The notes under the pieces: generated by a model
Databases searched by the model: none
Told to the model about the DNA's origin: nothing
Seen by the model: only the letters and a program-made list of their open reading frames with translations
Made by a program: the position numbers and the translations under genes
Assembly: GCF_002285905.1 (NCBI RefSeq)
Contig: NZ_CP016305.1
Span: 372,001 to 436,000, forward strand
Length of the DNA: 64,000 nucleotides
Reading direction: 5' to 3'
Source: Rickettsia sp. MEAM1 (Bemisia tabaci)
Lineage (GTDB): Bacteria > Pseudomonadota > Alphaproteobacteria > Rickettsiales > Rickettsiaceae
Shown: positions 1-9,227 of the stretch, piece by piece
Position numbering within the stretch: the stretch's first letter is position 1
How the letters are laid out: the number at the start of each line of letters is the position of its first letter

Positions 1-26
1 AAATAAAATAAACTATAAGCACCAAG

Positions 27-686
27 TTATTTTATTCTTTTAATATAATATTGTGTTATTTGTTCTACAACCGATAAGGGTGAAAGCTTGGAAGTATCAA
101 TAATTAATGCATCCAAAGCCGGTAATAAAGGTGCTACTTCTCGCTCTTTATCTCTTTTATCACGCAGAATTATCTGTTGTAAAATCTCGTCAAGTATACA
201 TGCTTTCCCTTTAGCTTGCAACTGTTTATATCGCCTCTCAGCTCTAACCTCAGGGTTTGCGGTTATAAATATTTTAAAATCGGCATTAGGTGCAACTATT
301 GTCCCTATATCTCTACCCTCCATAAGAATTCGAGGTGTAATATTAATTAACTTTACTAAATGCTTATTTAGATTATCTCTTACCTCAGCTATTACGGCAA
401 TTTGTGAAGCAACGCCTCCTATATTTTCATCCTCTAAGTCAAACTTATCTGTAATATCTATTTCTTTAGACAAGGAAATTACTTTATTGATATCTGTAAT
501 GTCTATTTTTTCTTTAATGCAATTAAAAGCAAGCTGCCTATAAACAATACTTGATTGAACATATTTTAAAGAAAATTTTTCAGCCAGCATAAACCCAATA
601 GTACCTTTACCGGAAGCAGCAGGACCATCAAGTGCAATAACAAAATTTTGAGTAAAGTCTAAAGCTTTAGGTTTTAAGTTTGTCAT
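27..686 (-). CDS. cmk: Cytidylate kinase
   Basis: Phosphorylates CMP and dCMP to the diphosphates in the cytosol, feeding pyrimidine nucleotides to RNA, DNA and lipid synthesis. The 219-residue protein has the P-loop GPAASGKGT near residues 21-29 and the CMP-kinase signature [18 protein letters not shown] in the middle, followed by the Arg-rich lid ([10 protein letters not shown]). Length is normal for the family. The ATG at 686 is the first in frame and leaves about 100 bp to the divergent tRNA gene. In many bacteria rpsA follows cmk; the next gene on this side lies outside the window. Confidence 0.95.
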   Translation of the reverse strand: MTNLKPKALDFTQNFVIALDGPAASGKGTIGFMLAEKFSLKYVQSSIVYRQLAFNCIKEKIDITDINKVISLSKEIDITDKFDLEDENIGGVASQIAVIAEVRDNLNKHLVKLINITPRILMEGRDIGTIVAPNADFKIFITANPEVRAERRYKQLQAKGKACILDEILQQIILRDKRDKEREVAPLLPALDALIIDTSKLSPLSVVEQITQYYIKRIK

Positions 687-785
687 AAAAAATTTGTAGA
701 ATAGATAATAAAATACTATAAATAATGTAAATAAAGCTTGAAATCTACTATATTATACAATAAATATAGAACTTAACATTTACAA

Positions 786-862
786 GGGTGATTAGCTCAG
801 TTGGTTAGAGCATTACGTTGACATCGTAAAGGTCGGTGGTTCGAGTCCACTATCACCCACCA
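786..862 (+). tRNA. tRNA-Val (anticodon GAC)
   Basis: Full cloverleaf: acceptor arms GGGTGAT and ATCACCC pair perfectly, D-arm GCTC/GAGC, anticodon stem TTACG/CGTAA enclosing loop TTGACAT with anticodon GAC, T-arm GGTGG-TTCGAGT-CCACT. The 3' CCA is encoded. It reads valine codons GUC and GUU. It is transcribed divergently from cmk. Confidence 0.95.
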
Positions 863-1362
863 TTCATTACTTTTTGGTATATTTATAAACGTATCGAATG
901 GCGAACGTAGCTTAAAATCAAGCTTTTCGCCGTTTAAAAAAAGGTTAGCAAATACTAAATTTACTAAATCCCCTTTTCCACTCTTGGTCTTTACAATAAA
1001 CCATAAGTTTATAAATTACTTAAAATTTTTTCTAAGATAAAATTAAGAATATATAAATACTGTTTAGACAGCTAGAGCAATTATTAATTTTAGCTAAAAT
1101 CTTTTCTATTTTTACATCTTAATAAAAATTCCTTAAACATTCTGTTATAATTATAAGTAGTAATTATTGCTAATTATTAAAGCCCTTTATTATTCCCCTT
1201 TATCCTATACCAATCCTTATATTTCCCAAATTATCCTTAAATCATTAATTTATATCATTGGTTAAATATTTATTGCATTATTAAATCTTCTTATCTAGAT
1301 TCTTCCCATAGCTCATTTTTAACAAAGTATTAAAAATTATAGAATCTGATAAGGATATAGGT
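863..1362. other. Long AT-rich intergenic region without a gene
   Basis: About 500 bp between the tRNA and the truncated mutM region. I see no credible reading frame on either strand. The only structure is an imperfect hairpin at about 900-931, where GGCGAA and an inner AGCTT pair with AAGCT and TTCGCC. It could fold in the transcript leaving tRNA-Val, but no T-run follows on the plus strand, so it is not a typical intrinsic terminator. Long spacers made of decayed genes are usual in Rickettsia. Confidence 0.5.
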
Positions 1363-1374
1363 ATGTTCAATTGG

Positions 1375-1485
1375 CTTCAAACTCCACAAAAAACAACAAC
1401 AAAAGCCCCGCCTACTCCAAAAATAGTGCCGGCAAAAATACCATCTTCCCAAAAAGTAGAACTAATAAAAACGCCAAATGAAAAG
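1375..1485 (-). pseudogene. C-terminal scrap of a hydrophobic (membrane) protein
   Basis: Minus-strand codons directly left of an IS-end scar give a Gly/Phe/Val-rich hydrophobic segment ([20 protein letters not shown] and on to VVVFCGV) ending in a stop. It has no start of its own and is in a different frame from mutM upstream, so it is the tail of another gene brought here by IS-mediated rearrangement. The composition suggests one or two transmembrane helices of a transporter. I cannot name the family. Confidence 0.45.
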
Positions 1486-2205
1486 GGCACCGTCAAGTTG
1501 CTGAGTAAAATAACCTGGTTTATTATCGCCATTAACAAAATCTTTAAGGGTAGTGCCACCAGCAATTATAGCTTTAGATAGAACATTCTTAACTGCTGCA
1601 ATTAAATTCTTTATCTCATCATCGTTTAAATCTTTTCCGAATTTATCAGGATGAATTTTAGCTAAATGAAGACTTTCAGAAGCATAAATATTGCCGACTC
1701 CAACGACAATTCTATTATCCATGAGTAAATTTTTTATCGGCACTTTTTTATTAATTAGCTTACTTTTTAAATATTGAAGCTCAAATAAATCAGATAGAGG
1801 TTCTAACGCTAGATTAGCAAAAAAATCTTTCTCTAAAAGCTCTGTATGAAAGCTGTAAATCATCCCAAATCTTCGAGTATCGTTAAAAATCAGCTTTTCA
1901 TTATTACTTAAGTTAAAAACTACATGATCATGTTTTTTGGCTTCGTAGCCTGCGGGTTGCAAAGTAAACCTGCAGCTCATACCTAAGTGAACTATTAAAG
2001 AATAATTATTATTAAAGTCGATTATTAAATATTTAGCACGACGCCTAACATTTATTATATTCGTATTTACGATTTGCTCGGCTAAATCAGCAGATAATTT
2101 ATAACGTAGATTATCTCTTTTAAACTCCACTTTTTTTATAACAAGCCCTATTAATTTACTTTCTAGAGAGTTTTTCAAAGTTTCTACTTCAGGAAGTTCT
2201 GGCAT
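1462..2205 (-). pseudogene. mutM: Formamidopyrimidine-DNA glycosylase, 3'-truncated
   Basis: MutM/Fpg removes 8-oxoguanine and other oxidised purines from DNA and nicks the AP site. The N-terminus [10 protein letters not shown] carries the catalytic Pro2 and Glu3. The H2TH region is present ([17 protein letters not shown]), as is [18 protein letters not shown]. After FTQQL the frame enters an IS-end scar and finishes with the foreign tail [10 protein letters not shown]. The normal C-terminal zinc finger (four Cys in a beta-hairpin, needed for DNA binding) is gone; length is 247 residues against about 270. Probably inactive. A functional copy elsewhere in the genome is possible. Confidence 0.85.
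1486..1499 (+). mobile_element. 14-bp IS6-like terminal-repeat scar inside mutM
   Basis: The sequence GGCACCGTCAAGTT equals the first 14 bases of the 17-bp terminal repeat GGCACCGTCAAGTTAAG of the 861-bp IS copies in this window, but no IS body follows. On the right it joins mutM coding sequence; on the left it joins the membrane-protein scrap. It is what a recombination or deletion event through an IS end would leave. Confidence 0.75.
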
Positions 2206-2261
2206 TTTTACTATTATTTTAATAATTTTATGTTTATACTATATTTAATTGAATATACATA

Positions 2262-2501
2262 ATGAAAACTATTATGCGAACTATTATTGATATACCAGAT
2301 ACACAAATTAAAATTTTAGATCAACTATCTAAAAAAAAGAAAATATCCCGTGCTCAAATTGTAAGACAAGCTCTAACTGATTATATTGCTGATAATACTA
2401 AAAACAATAAAAGCTATGAATCTGCTTTTGGTATATGGAAAGATATGAAATTAGATAGTTTAGAATATCAAGCTAAATTACGGGATGAATGGAATAAATG
2501 A
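2262..2501 (+). CDS. vapB: Ribbon-helix-helix antitoxin (VapB-like)
   Basis: A 79-residue protein with an N-terminal ribbon-helix-helix fold (RTIIDIPDTQIKILDQLSKK, then SRAQIVRQALTDYI). It is expected to bind its own promoter as a dimer and to neutralise the PIN toxin with its C-terminal tail. The stop codon overlaps the toxin start (ATGA at 2498-2501), a layout typical of translationally coupled toxin-antitoxin pairs. An in-frame ATG at 2274 is an alternative start, since the RHH strand begins just after it. Confidence 0.85.
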   Translation: MKTIMRTIIDIPDTQIKILDQLSKKKKISRAQIVRQALTDYIADNTKNNKSYESAFGIWKDMKLDSLEYQAKLRDEWNK

Positions 2502-2860
2502 AAGCAGTATTTGATACTAATATACTAATAGATTATTTGTCTGGCAATTTATTAACTTATAAGGAACTTAAATTATACAAGAATCCTCAAATTAGTATAA
2601 TTACTAAAATGGAAATATTAGTTGGTGCTTCAAAAGATAATCAAGAAATGATAAGGGAATTTTTAGATAACTTTACCATAATTAATTTAAATGAGGAAAT
2701 TGCAGAAGTTACTGTAGGTATCAGAAAAGAACATAAAATTAAACTACCTGATGCTATAATATGGGCAACTGCTAAGTACAGCAATAGTTTACTAATCACT
2801 AGAAATACAAAAGATTTTCCTGCTCAAGCTCCAGATATAAAAATTCCATATAACATATAA
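2498..2860 (+). CDS. vapC: PIN-domain toxin (VapC-like ribonuclease)
   Basis: A 120-residue PIN-domain protein. The acidic metal-binding residues are visible: Asp in VFDTNILID at the N-terminus, Glu in TKMEILVG, Asp in [11 protein letters not shown] and Asp in TRNTKDF near the end. VapC toxins are Mg-dependent endoribonucleases, usually cleaving tRNA or rRNA. The length is slightly below the family average of about 130 but all motifs are present, so it looks intact. It overlaps vapB by 4 bp and sits just upstream of ubiE on the same strand. Confidence 0.88.
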   Translation: MKAVFDTNILIDYLSGNLLTYKELKLYKNPQISIITKMEILVGASKDNQEMIREFLDNFTIINLNEEIAEVTVGIRKEHKIKLPDAIIWATAKYSNSLLITRNTKDFPAQAPDIKIPYNI

Positions 2861-2865
2861 ACAAA

Positions 2866-3612
2866 ATGAACCAAACAAATTTTGGATTTAAAAAAATCGA
2901 TATAGCAGACAAGCAGCCGCTTGTTAATAATATCTTTTCTAACGTTGCTGATAAATATGACTTAATGAATGATCTTATGAGCTTTGGAATGCATCGCTTA
3001 TGGAAAGATGAGTTTATTAGACAAATCCCCAATCTTAACTCTAATATATTAGATGTTGCTAGCGGTAGCGGTGATATTGCTTTGAAGCTTGCTAAAAAAG
3101 CGAAAGATAGGGGTAGTAATATCTCTTTAACTTTAAGCGATATCAATGAAGAGATGCTAAGGCAGGCTAAGAAAAAATCAATTGATCTAAACCTATTTCA
3201 GAATCTTAAATTTACTGTAGCAAGTGCTGAAGAATTGCCATTTCCTGATAATAGCTTTGACTATTATACCATTGCATTTGGGATTCGAAACGTTCCTGAT
3301 ATTAATAAAGCTCTAAAAGAAGCTTATAGAGTTTTAAAACCTATGGGTAAATTTGTCTGTCTTGAATTTTCCAAGGTAAAAGAAAGTTTATTACAAGATT
3401 TCTACAAATTCTATTCGTTTAATGTTATCCCTAAAATCGGTCAAATAATTACCGGCAATAAAGAAGCCTATGACTATTTAGTCGAGAGTATAGATTTATT
3501 TCCATCGCAAGACGAGTTTAGAATAATGATTAAAGAGGCAGGCTTTGAAGAAATTAACTATAAAAACCTAAGCGGCGGCATTGTTGTCATTCATAGTGCA
3601 TATAAGTTATGA
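2866..3612 (+). CDS. ubiE: Ubiquinone/menaquinone C-methyltransferase
   Basis: SAM-dependent C-methylation of the quinone ring precursor in ubiquinone biosynthesis at the inner membrane. The SAM-binding motif I reads [16 protein letters not shown] near residues 62-77. UbiE signatures follow: [35 protein letters not shown] and the C-terminal [14 protein letters not shown]. The length of 248 is normal. Its stop overlaps the next ATG by 4 bp, forming a ubiE-ubiB unit for the same pathway. Confidence 0.95.
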   Translation: MNQTNFGFKKIDIADKQPLVNNIFSNVADKYDLMNDLMSFGMHRLWKDEFIRQIPNLNSNILDVASGSGDIALKLAKKAKDRGSNISLTLSDINEEMLRQAKKKSIDLNLFQNLKFTVASAEELPFPDNSFDYYTIAFGIRNVPDINKALKEAYRVLKPMGKFVCLEFSKVKESLLQDFYKFYSFNVIPKIGQIITGNKEAYDYLVESIDLFPSQDEFRIMIKEAGFEEINYKNLSGGIVVIHSAYKL

Positions 3613-5096
3613 TTTGTAATTTTTTTAATTTATTACGTATTTTTCATATCATTAGCAAAAAGCAAATTTTGACTAATACTTCTAATGTTAAAATACCTAA
3701 AGATATTAGATTTATTGGCTATATATTAGCATTATTTTTTGCTCCATTATCGTTATTTAGAAAATCAAAAGAAGATTACGGCAAACGCTTAATAGACACT
3801 TTAAGCAGCCTTGGACCGATTTATATAAAATTTGGGCAAACGCTTTCCACTAGACCCGATTTAGTAGGAATACAAATTGCAGATTACTTAAGATTGTTGC
3901 AGGATAAATTACCACCATTTGATAGTAAGGTGGCTAGGGGGATAATAGAGAGGGAATTTTTATGTCATCCCCGTGAAAACGGGGATCTAGAAAAAAAATT
4001 ACTGGATTCCCGCCTCCGCGGGAATGACATAGGGGGAAGCGGGAATGACATAGAGGGAAGCGGGATGACAACAATATTCAGCCACTTCAATGACTCGCCT
4101 ATAGCTGCTGCATCAATCTCGCAGGTGCATAAGGCACAGCTCGCAACAGGCGACTATATAGCGGTAAAAATATTACGTCCTGATATTCATAAAAAATATA
4201 ACAGAGACATTAGGCTATTATATTTCCTTGCAAAAATTGCCTCAAAATTTTCTAAAGCAAAAAGGCTAAAACCTCTTAAAGTAGTTGATAAATTTCATGA
4301 AACTATGAAATTTGAGCTTGATTTACGCCTAGAGGCTGCTGCTGCTTCAGAGCTTGCTAATAATATGCGAAAAGATCATAACGTAATAATTCCTAAAATA
4401 TATTGGGATTTAACATCAGAAAACATACTAACTACGCAGTGGTTAGATGGAACTTCCATATATGATACTCTGCTATTAAAAGAAATGGATTTAGAGCCGG
4501 CAAAAATAGCCCAAAACTTTGCTGTAATATTTTTTAACCAAGCTTATAGAGACGGCTTTTTCCACGCTGATTTACACCCAGGAAATATTTTAGTAGATAA
4601 ACAAGGTAGGCTAATTTTACTTGATTTTGGTATTATGGGCAGGCTAAAAGAAAAAGATCGTTTAGCTATTGCTGAAAGCTTATTTGGTTTTTTAAGCCGT
4701 GATTATAAATTAGTTGCCAAAGTACATCTAAGAGCTGGTTACGTTCCTATTAATACCGATTTAGATTTATTTGCCCAAAGTTGCAGAGCTGTTACCGAAC
4801 CAGTCGTAGGTATGCCTACTAAGAATATTTCAGTTGGTAAGTTACTTGCTCATCTATTTAAAATCACTGAAGATTTTGGCATGGAAGTGCAACCGGATTT
4901 ATTGTTGTTACAAAAAACTTTAATAATGGTTGAAGGGATAGGCAGACAATTAGACGAAAACGTTAATATGTGGCAACTTGCCGAACCTTGGATTAAAAAA
5001 TGGGCTATCAAAAACCTTAGCCCTGAAGCAAAAATATTACGTCTAGTAAAGCATCATTTAGAAAAATTATATGATAAAATTGATGAATTAGACTAA
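3609..5096 (+). CDS. ubiB: Ubiquinone biosynthesis atypical kinase UbiB, with in-frame palindromic element
   Basis: ABC1/ADCK-family protein kinase-like ATPase needed for ubiquinone synthesis. Family motifs: [14 protein letters not shown] (KxGQ motif), the Ala-rich loop [21 protein letters not shown], the catalytic loop [13 protein letters not shown] and metal-binding LLDFGIMG. Between the KxGQ helix and the Ala-rich loop, residues about 119-154 are encoded by a GC-richer RPE ([11 protein letters not shown], then [17 protein letters not shown]). The rest of the protein is intact, so the insert is probably tolerated in a surface loop. ATG overlaps the ubiE stop. Confidence 0.93.
   Translation: MICNFFNLLRIFHIISKKQILTNTSNVKIPKDIRFIGYILALFFAPLSLFRKSKEDYGKRLIDTLSSLGPIYIKFGQTLSTRPDLVGIQIADYLRLLQDKLPPFDSKVARGIIEREFLCHPRENGDLEKKLLDSRLRGNDIGGSGNDIEGSGMTTIFSHFNDSPIAAASISQVHKAQLATGDYIAVKILRPDIHKKYNRDIRLLYFLAKIASKFSKAKRLKPLKVVDKFHETMKFELDLRLEAAAASELANNMRKDHNVIIPKIYWDLTSENILTTQWLDGTSIYDTLLLKEMDLEPAKIAQNFAVIFFNQAYRDGFFHADLHPGNILVDKQGRLILLDFGIMGRLKEKDRLAIAESLFGFLSRDYKLVAKVHLRAGYVPINTDLDLFAQSCRAVTEPVVGMPTKNISVGKLLAHLFKITEDFGMEVQPDLLLLQKTLIMVEGIGRQLDENVNMWQLAEPWIKKWAIKNLSPEAKILRLVKHHLEKLYDKIDELD
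3963..4070 (+). repeat. Rickettsia palindromic element read in frame within ubiB
   Basis: About 108 bp containing two nested hairpins: CCCCGTGAAAACGGGG, and TTCCCGCCTCCGCGGGAA. It is followed by short repeats of GGAAGCGGGAATGACATA. It keeps the ubiB frame open and adds about 36 codons. RPE insertion into open genes is a documented trait of Rickettsia. Confidence 0.85.
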
Positions 5097-5161
5097 AAAT
5101 CTTGTAATTATTTTGTTATAGTTATATTGTAAATTCAAAGTCACACTATGAAATTGCAAGG

Positions 5162-5485
5162 ATGATAGAAAGAAGTTATTACTTAGAATATATCAAAGAC
5201 TCTTTTGATATATTCCCTATATGTGCCATTCTTGGACCAAGACAGTGCGGGAAAACTACCTTAGCACATAGCTATCAAACAACTTAATGATAAAAATTAT
5301 TTTTTTGACTTAGAAGATCCATCCCATTTAGATCAACTTAAAAATCCTAAAGCAACTCTAGACCCACTAGATGGATTAATAGTTATCGATGAAATTCAAA
5401 GGCAGCCAGAACTTTTCCCTTATTTACGTATTCTTGCTGATTATTCAAATTAAGAAATTTCTAATACTAGGTAGTGCATCGGCAC
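5162..5485 (+). pseudogene. AAA ATPase (COG1373/DUF4143-type) relic, frameshifted and cut by an IS
   Basis: Starts with MIERSYYLEYIKDSFDIF and a Walker A motif GPRQCGKTTL, then hits a stop. Shifting frame near 5265 restores AIKQLNDKNYFFDLEDPSHL and the Walker B region DGLIVIDEIQRQPELFPYL. Near 5452 a second shift restores KFLILGSAS, after which IS copy A begins. This is the N-terminal third of the 'ATP-binding protein, DUF4143' family common in Rickettsia. Two frameshifts plus truncation leave no functional product. Confidence 0.8.
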
Positions 5486-6346
5486 GGCACCGTCAAGTTA
5501 AGTAAATTAGTGTCACAAAGTACTATATTTTTAGATTTCAGACAGCAAGAAGTCTTTGAGTAGCTTCATCCCAAATGGATTTAGCGGACGCAAATGCAAT
5601 TCTTTGCTCAGATGCTGTTTTAGTATATCTTCCAACATTTACAGCAAATATATTTCTGACTTTTCCCATCAGTGATAATGTACATTGTGCTGAATTAGGA
5701 TGCTTAAATTTAATCAGTATCTTCTCTTTTCTCCTAGTTGGCTGATGGGCATTCTCAATCCGATTATTTAGTCTTTTATCGGTACGATGCTTAGTCCTAG
5801 GACACATATACCTAACTGGTTTAATGTAGCTTTTTAGCTTATCAGTCACAATAACCCTTGGACATGGATAATTACCCAATAATCTTGATAAAAAGCGAAT
5901 AGCTGATTTCTTGTTACGACGCTTCTGCAGTAATACTTCTAATTCATGTCCCTCAGAGTCAACAGCTCTCCATAATATGAATACTTCACCTTTGATCTTG
6001 ATATTCATCTCATCCAAATGCCATTTATCAGTTGGCTTTCGCTCTCTCTTACTAATAACATCTTGAAAATAAACTACAAACTTATAACACCAAAACCTTA
6101 CAGTCTCATGACTTAATATAATACCTCGATAAGCCATCTGCTCTTGAACATCTCGGTAACTATTATTAAAGCGATGATATAACCATACTGTATGGCTAAT
6201 AATGCTTGCTGGAAAACGATGTCTATTCGGGGCTTGAGTAATATGCATAGCGGTAAAATCTAGGATAAATTGTTACTGCTATTCTATAAATCATTCCCTG
6301 TAATTGCTCAATACTTAATTTATACCTCCCTTAACTTGACGGTGCC
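5486..6346 (-). mobile_element. IS6-like insertion sequence, copy A (861 bp)
   Basis: Begins with GGCACCGTCAAGTTAAG and ends with its perfect inverse CTTAACTTGACGGTGCC, giving 17-bp terminal inverted repeats around one transposase gene on the minus strand. The 8 bases outside the ends (ATCGGCAC left, GTATATAC right) do not match, so no target duplication remains. The left flank is the AAA ATPase relic; the right flank is a hypothetical gene stub. Confidence 0.93.
5538..6248 (-). CDS. IS6-family DDE transposase (copy A)
   Basis: A 236-residue transposase. An N-terminal helix-turn-helix-like stretch (residues about 20-55, FNNSYRDVQEQMAYRGIILS) precedes the DDE catalytic domain: Asp79 in WHLDEMNIKIKGEVFILWRA, Asp136 in VIVTDKLKSY, Glu165 in LNNRIENAHQ. 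The motifs match the IS6/IS26 family (D-E-x-x-I/V-K-x-x-G, then RAVD). The second spacing (28 residues between D136 and E165) is shorter than the 34 of IS26. Identical protein in copies A, C, D, E and G. Confidence 0.93.
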   Translation of the reverse strand: MHITQAPNRHRFPASIISHTVWLYHRFNNSYRDVQEQMAYRGIILSHETVRFWCYKFVVYFQDVISKRERKPTDKWHLDEMNIKIKGEVFILWRAVDSEGHELEVLLQKRRNKKSAIRFLSRLLGNYPCPRVIVTDKLKSYIKPVRYMCPRTKHRTDKRLNNRIENAHQPTRRKEKILIKFKHPNSAQCTLSLMGKVRNIFAVNVGRYTKTASEQRIAFASAKSIWDEATQRLLAV

Positions 6347-6597
6347 GTATATACTATATTTTTATAATTTAGTTTTATTGCAGTAAATAAAGCTGCATGG
6401 TCATCGTCAACATTCACAATAACATCTATAACTTTTTTAGGAAATTCTTTTTGTAAAGTTTCAAGCATATGATCAACTACTAACATACCATAATATTTTA
6501 CACTGCTTTCAGAATTTGTTAATATATACTCACCTTGTGCAGAAGATAAAAAATCTCGTGCATCTTCCAAATTTTCCACCTTATAAACTACACTCAT
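6347..6597 (-). pseudogene. Hypothetical protein stub truncated by IS copy A
   Basis: Starts MSVVYKVENLEDARDFLSSA and runs for 83 native residues (to NYKNIVY) before entering IS copy A, which supplies a short foreign tail TAPSS and a stop at 6331. The upstream part of the open frame (to 6663) is RPE-like sequence, so I place the start at the ATG at 6597. The stretch has an acidic segment (VNVDDDHAAL). I do not recognise the family. It is the only content between two directly repeated IS copies. Confidence 0.55.
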
Positions 6598-6671
6598 TTC
6601 ATTATCTCTTTTAATTTTATTTATCCACCACGGGATGACATGGTTGGAACAAGACCTATGCATGAATAACC

Positions 6672-7532
6672 GGCACCGTCAAGTTAAGTAAATTAGTGTC
6701 ACAAAGTACTATATTTTTAGATTTCAGACAGCAAGAAGTCTTTGAGTAGGTTCATCCCAAATGGATTTAGCGGACGCAAATGCAATTCTTTGCTCAGATG
6801 CTGTTTTAGTATATCTTCCAACATTTACAGCAAATATATTTCTGACTTTTCCCATCAGTGATAATGTACATTGTGCTGAATTAGGATGCTTAAATTTAAT
6901 CAGTATCTTCTCTTTTCTCCTAGTTGGCTGATGGGCATTCTCAATCCGATTATTTAGTCTTTTATCGGTACGATGCTTAGTCCTAGGACACATATACCTA
7001 ACTGGTTTAATGTAGCTTTTTAGCTTATCAGTCACAATAACCCTTGGACATGGATAATTACCCAATAATCTTGATAAAAAGCGAATAGCTGATTTCTTGT
7101 TACGACGCTTCTGCAGTAATACTTCTAATTCATGTCCCTCAGAGTCAACAGCTCTCCATAATATGAATACTTCACCTTTGATCTTGATATTCATCTCATC
7201 CAAATGCCATTTATCAGTTGGCTTTCGCTCTCTCTTACTAATAACATCTTGAAAATAAACTACAAACTTATAACACCAAAACCTTACAGTCTCATGACTT
7301 AATATAATACCTCGATAAGCCATCTGCTCTTGAACATCTCGGTAACTATTATTAAAGCGATGATATAACCATACTGTATGGCTAATAATGCTTGCTGGAA
7401 AACGATGTCTATTCGGGGCTTGAGTAATATGCATAGCGGTAAAATCTAGGATAAATTGTTACTGCTATTCTATAAATCATTCCCTGTAATTGCTCAATAC
7501 TTAATTTATACCTCCCTTAACTTGACGGTGCC
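6672..7532 (-). mobile_element. IS6-like insertion sequence, copy B (861 bp)
   Basis: Same 17-bp terminal repeats and same orientation as copy A, 325 bp away, so the pair resembles a composite transposon holding only a gene stub. Flanks GAATAACC and TCCTATAG do not match each other, and the outer flanks of A and B do not match either. An RPE begins a few bases to the right. Confidence 0.93.
6724..7434 (-). CDS. IS6-family DDE transposase (copy B, A229P)
   Basis: Same 236-residue protein as the other copies except for Ala229 to Pro near the C-terminus (WDEPTQRLLAV), from a single C/G difference at about 6750. The DDE residues are unchanged, so activity is probably retained. Confidence 0.92.
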   Translation of the reverse strand: MHITQAPNRHRFPASIISHTVWLYHRFNNSYRDVQEQMAYRGIILSHETVRFWCYKFVVYFQDVISKRERKPTDKWHLDEMNIKIKGEVFILWRAVDSEGHELEVLLQKRRNKKSAIRFLSRLLGNYPCPRVIVTDKLKSYIKPVRYMCPRTKHRTDKRLNNRIENAHQPTRRKEKILIKFKHPNSAQCTLSLMGKVRNIFAVNVGRYTKTASEQRIAFASAKSIWDEPTQRLLAV

Positions 7533-7540
7533 TCCTATAG

Positions 7541-7705
7541 TACCGGACAGTTTTTATTCTATGTCATTCCCGCGTAGGCGGGAATCCAGCATAAAGCGAG
7601 ACAAAGCGAGCTTTTAGCTTTAGAAACTTGTTGTGTTTATACTTTTTTTCTGGATTCCCGCTTTTGCGGGAATGACATATAAGGCATTTTCCAAGCCATA
7701 CAACA
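7541..7705. repeat. Rickettsia palindromic element, full type
   Basis: Two inverted hairpin arms (TCATTCCCGCGTAGGCGGGAA at the left, TTCCCGCTTTTGCGGGAATGA at the right) flank a central AT-rich part with GCATAAAGCGAGA. It starts at the motif AGTACCGGACAG, which also occurs inverted at about 37126-37136. More RPE-like sequence (CGCTCGCAATGACGG) continues towards the icd stop. Confidence 0.8.
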
Positions 7706-7764
7706 AAGCCTGCAGTCGCTCGCAATGACGGTGCTGGACAAGTCGCGGTATGACAAGGTTAATT

Positions 7765-9216
7765 TTACTCCCCCTGTGCTAAGCTATAGCCAGCTGCTCC
7801 ATCAAACTCAAAAAGGTTTTCTACTTTGATGAAGTCGATATTTGCCTTGCTTAAGGTCTCAAGTAATTTTGTTATATCTAAATGCTTTAATTCTTTTCCA
7901 TCTTTAGCCATAAAACGACAACACCAATGATCGGATATGGTCTCGAATCTTGTATCACGAGGCCATAATTTCAGTCCTTTAGAAGAGATTGTTTTCAGCT
8001 CAAAATTACCAATATCAAGCTTATTTACCTTATCAGCTATATCATGAGCAGAAGCAACATTCATACCTACAAATATATCCGTGCCGACTAATTTTTTCGA
8101 TTCTTTAGTATTAATTTTATATGTGGTATTACTTTTCTGCTTTTTAGTAACTAACGGATAATCTGCTTTAGCTAATTTCTCTGGCTTCTGACCTAGCCTT
8201 TTTACTACCTCTTCAGCAAATTCTTTTGTGCCGACCTTTTTAGTAGAATGGTCTTTATTATATATATCTGCCGTATGCATGCCGTCTTCTATATTCTTCT
8301 TCCAAGCATTTTCGATTAGAGTGGCAATATCACCCTGCCCTATATGCACTAACATCATTATAGCAGCATTTAATAGCCCTGATGGGTTTGCGATGTCTTG
8401 ACCTGCAATATCAGGAGCACTTCCGTGTACTGCTTCAAACATTGCATAATGCTCTCCGATATTGGCAGAACCAGCTAAGCCTACCGAGCCTGAAATTTCA
8501 GCAGCTACATCAGAAATGATATCGCCATAAAGATTAGAAGTTACGATAACGTCAAATATTTCTGGTTTGGTCGCAAGCCTTGCAGTGCCGATATCGATAA
8601 TATAATGCTCATTATTGATTTGCGGATATTCTTTGGCAATTTCATTAAATACTTTATGAAAAATCCCATCGGAAAATTTCATGATATTATCCTTACTTAA
8701 ACAAGTAACTTTTTTACGATTATTTTTTACCGCATACTCAAAGGCATATCTGATAATTTTCTCGCAACCGGTACGGCTAATAAGCTTAACCGACTCATAC
8801 ATATTATGCGTCTGGCGGTATTCTATACTGGCATATAAATCTTCCTCATTCTCACGTATGATAGTTAGGTTTAGATTTGGATGCTGAGTTTTGGTAAATG
8901 GATAAAACGAAACAGAGGGGCGAATATTAGCAAAAAGCTGTAACGTCTTACGAATCGTAACATTTAGGCTTTTATATCCTCCTCCTTGCGGCGTAGTAAT
9001 CGGAGCTTTAAGTATAATTCTGGTACGTTCTATCGACTCCCAACTTTGTTCACTTATACCTGAACTATAGTGCTTTACATAGAGTTTTTCCCCTACTTCT
9101 ATAGTCTCTAAACGGATTCGTGCTTCAGCTTTACGTAATATATAAAGCACGGCTTCCATTATTTCAGGACCTATACCATCCCCATATGCAATTGTAATCG
9201 GTGTAAATTCTGCCAT
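7765..9216 (-). CDS. icd: Isocitrate dehydrogenase [NADP]
   Basis: Oxidative decarboxylation of isocitrate to 2-oxoglutarate in the TCA cycle. The N-terminal GDGIGPEIMEAV, the substrate loop LNVTIRKTLQLFANIRP, IRENEEDLYASIEYRQT and the metal and cofactor region TSNLYGDIISDVAAEISG then HGSAPDIAGQDIANPSG are all intact. At 483 residues it is the long form, with about 140 C-terminal residues beyond the catalytic core, as in Thermus-type and rickettsial enzymes. The OmpH-like gene lies 11 bp upstream on the same strand, so the two are probably co-transcribed. Confidence 0.93.
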   Translation of the reverse strand: MAEFTPITIAYGDGIGPEIMEAVLYILRKAEARIRLETIEVGEKLYVKHYSSGISEQSWESIERTRIILKAPITTPQGGGYKSLNVTIRKTLQLFANIRPSVSFYPFTKTQHPNLNLTIIRENEEDLYASIEYRQTHNMYESVKLISRTGCEKIIRYAFEYAVKNNRKKVTCLSKDNIMKFSDGIFHKVFNEIAKEYPQINNEHYIIDIGTARLATKPEIFDVIVTSNLYGDIISDVAAEISGSVGLAGSANIGEHYAMFEAVHGSAPDIAGQDIANPSGLLNAAIMMLVHIGQGDIATLIENAWKKNIEDGMHTADIYNKDHSTKKVGTKEFAEEVVKRLGQKPEKLAKADYPLVTKKQKSNTTYKINTKESKKLVGTDIFVGMNVASAHDIADKVNKLDIGNFELKTISSKGLKLWPRDTRFETISDHWCCRFMAKDGKELKHLDITKLLETLSKANIDFIKVENLFEFDGAAGYSLAQGE

Positions 9217-9227
9217 ATTGATACTTA

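Noticed and set aside
88-543. Open frame opposite cmk
   Set aside because: Shadow of a well-supported gene; no family motif. The same holds for the frames opposite mfd, recJ, prfA, pdhC, mlaF and rvhB6.
900-931. Intrinsic terminator after tRNA-Val
   Set aside because: The hairpin is imperfect and followed by GTTTAAAAAAAGG rather than a T-run on the transcribed strand.
1363-1581. Plus-strand Pro/Lys-rich 72-residue frame across the mutM breakpoint
   Set aside because: It spans the IS scar and the antisense of mutM, so it is a chance frame formed by the rearrangement.
5162-7532. Defence island or new system built on the AAA ATPase between IS copies
   Set aside because: The ATPase is doubly frameshifted and truncated, and the only other content is a gene stub; no coherent gene set remains.
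7541-7764. Possible CRISPR array from repeated GGGAATGACAT units
   Set aside because: The units are hairpin arms of dispersed palindromic elements, inverted rather than direct, with no regular spacers and no cas genes.
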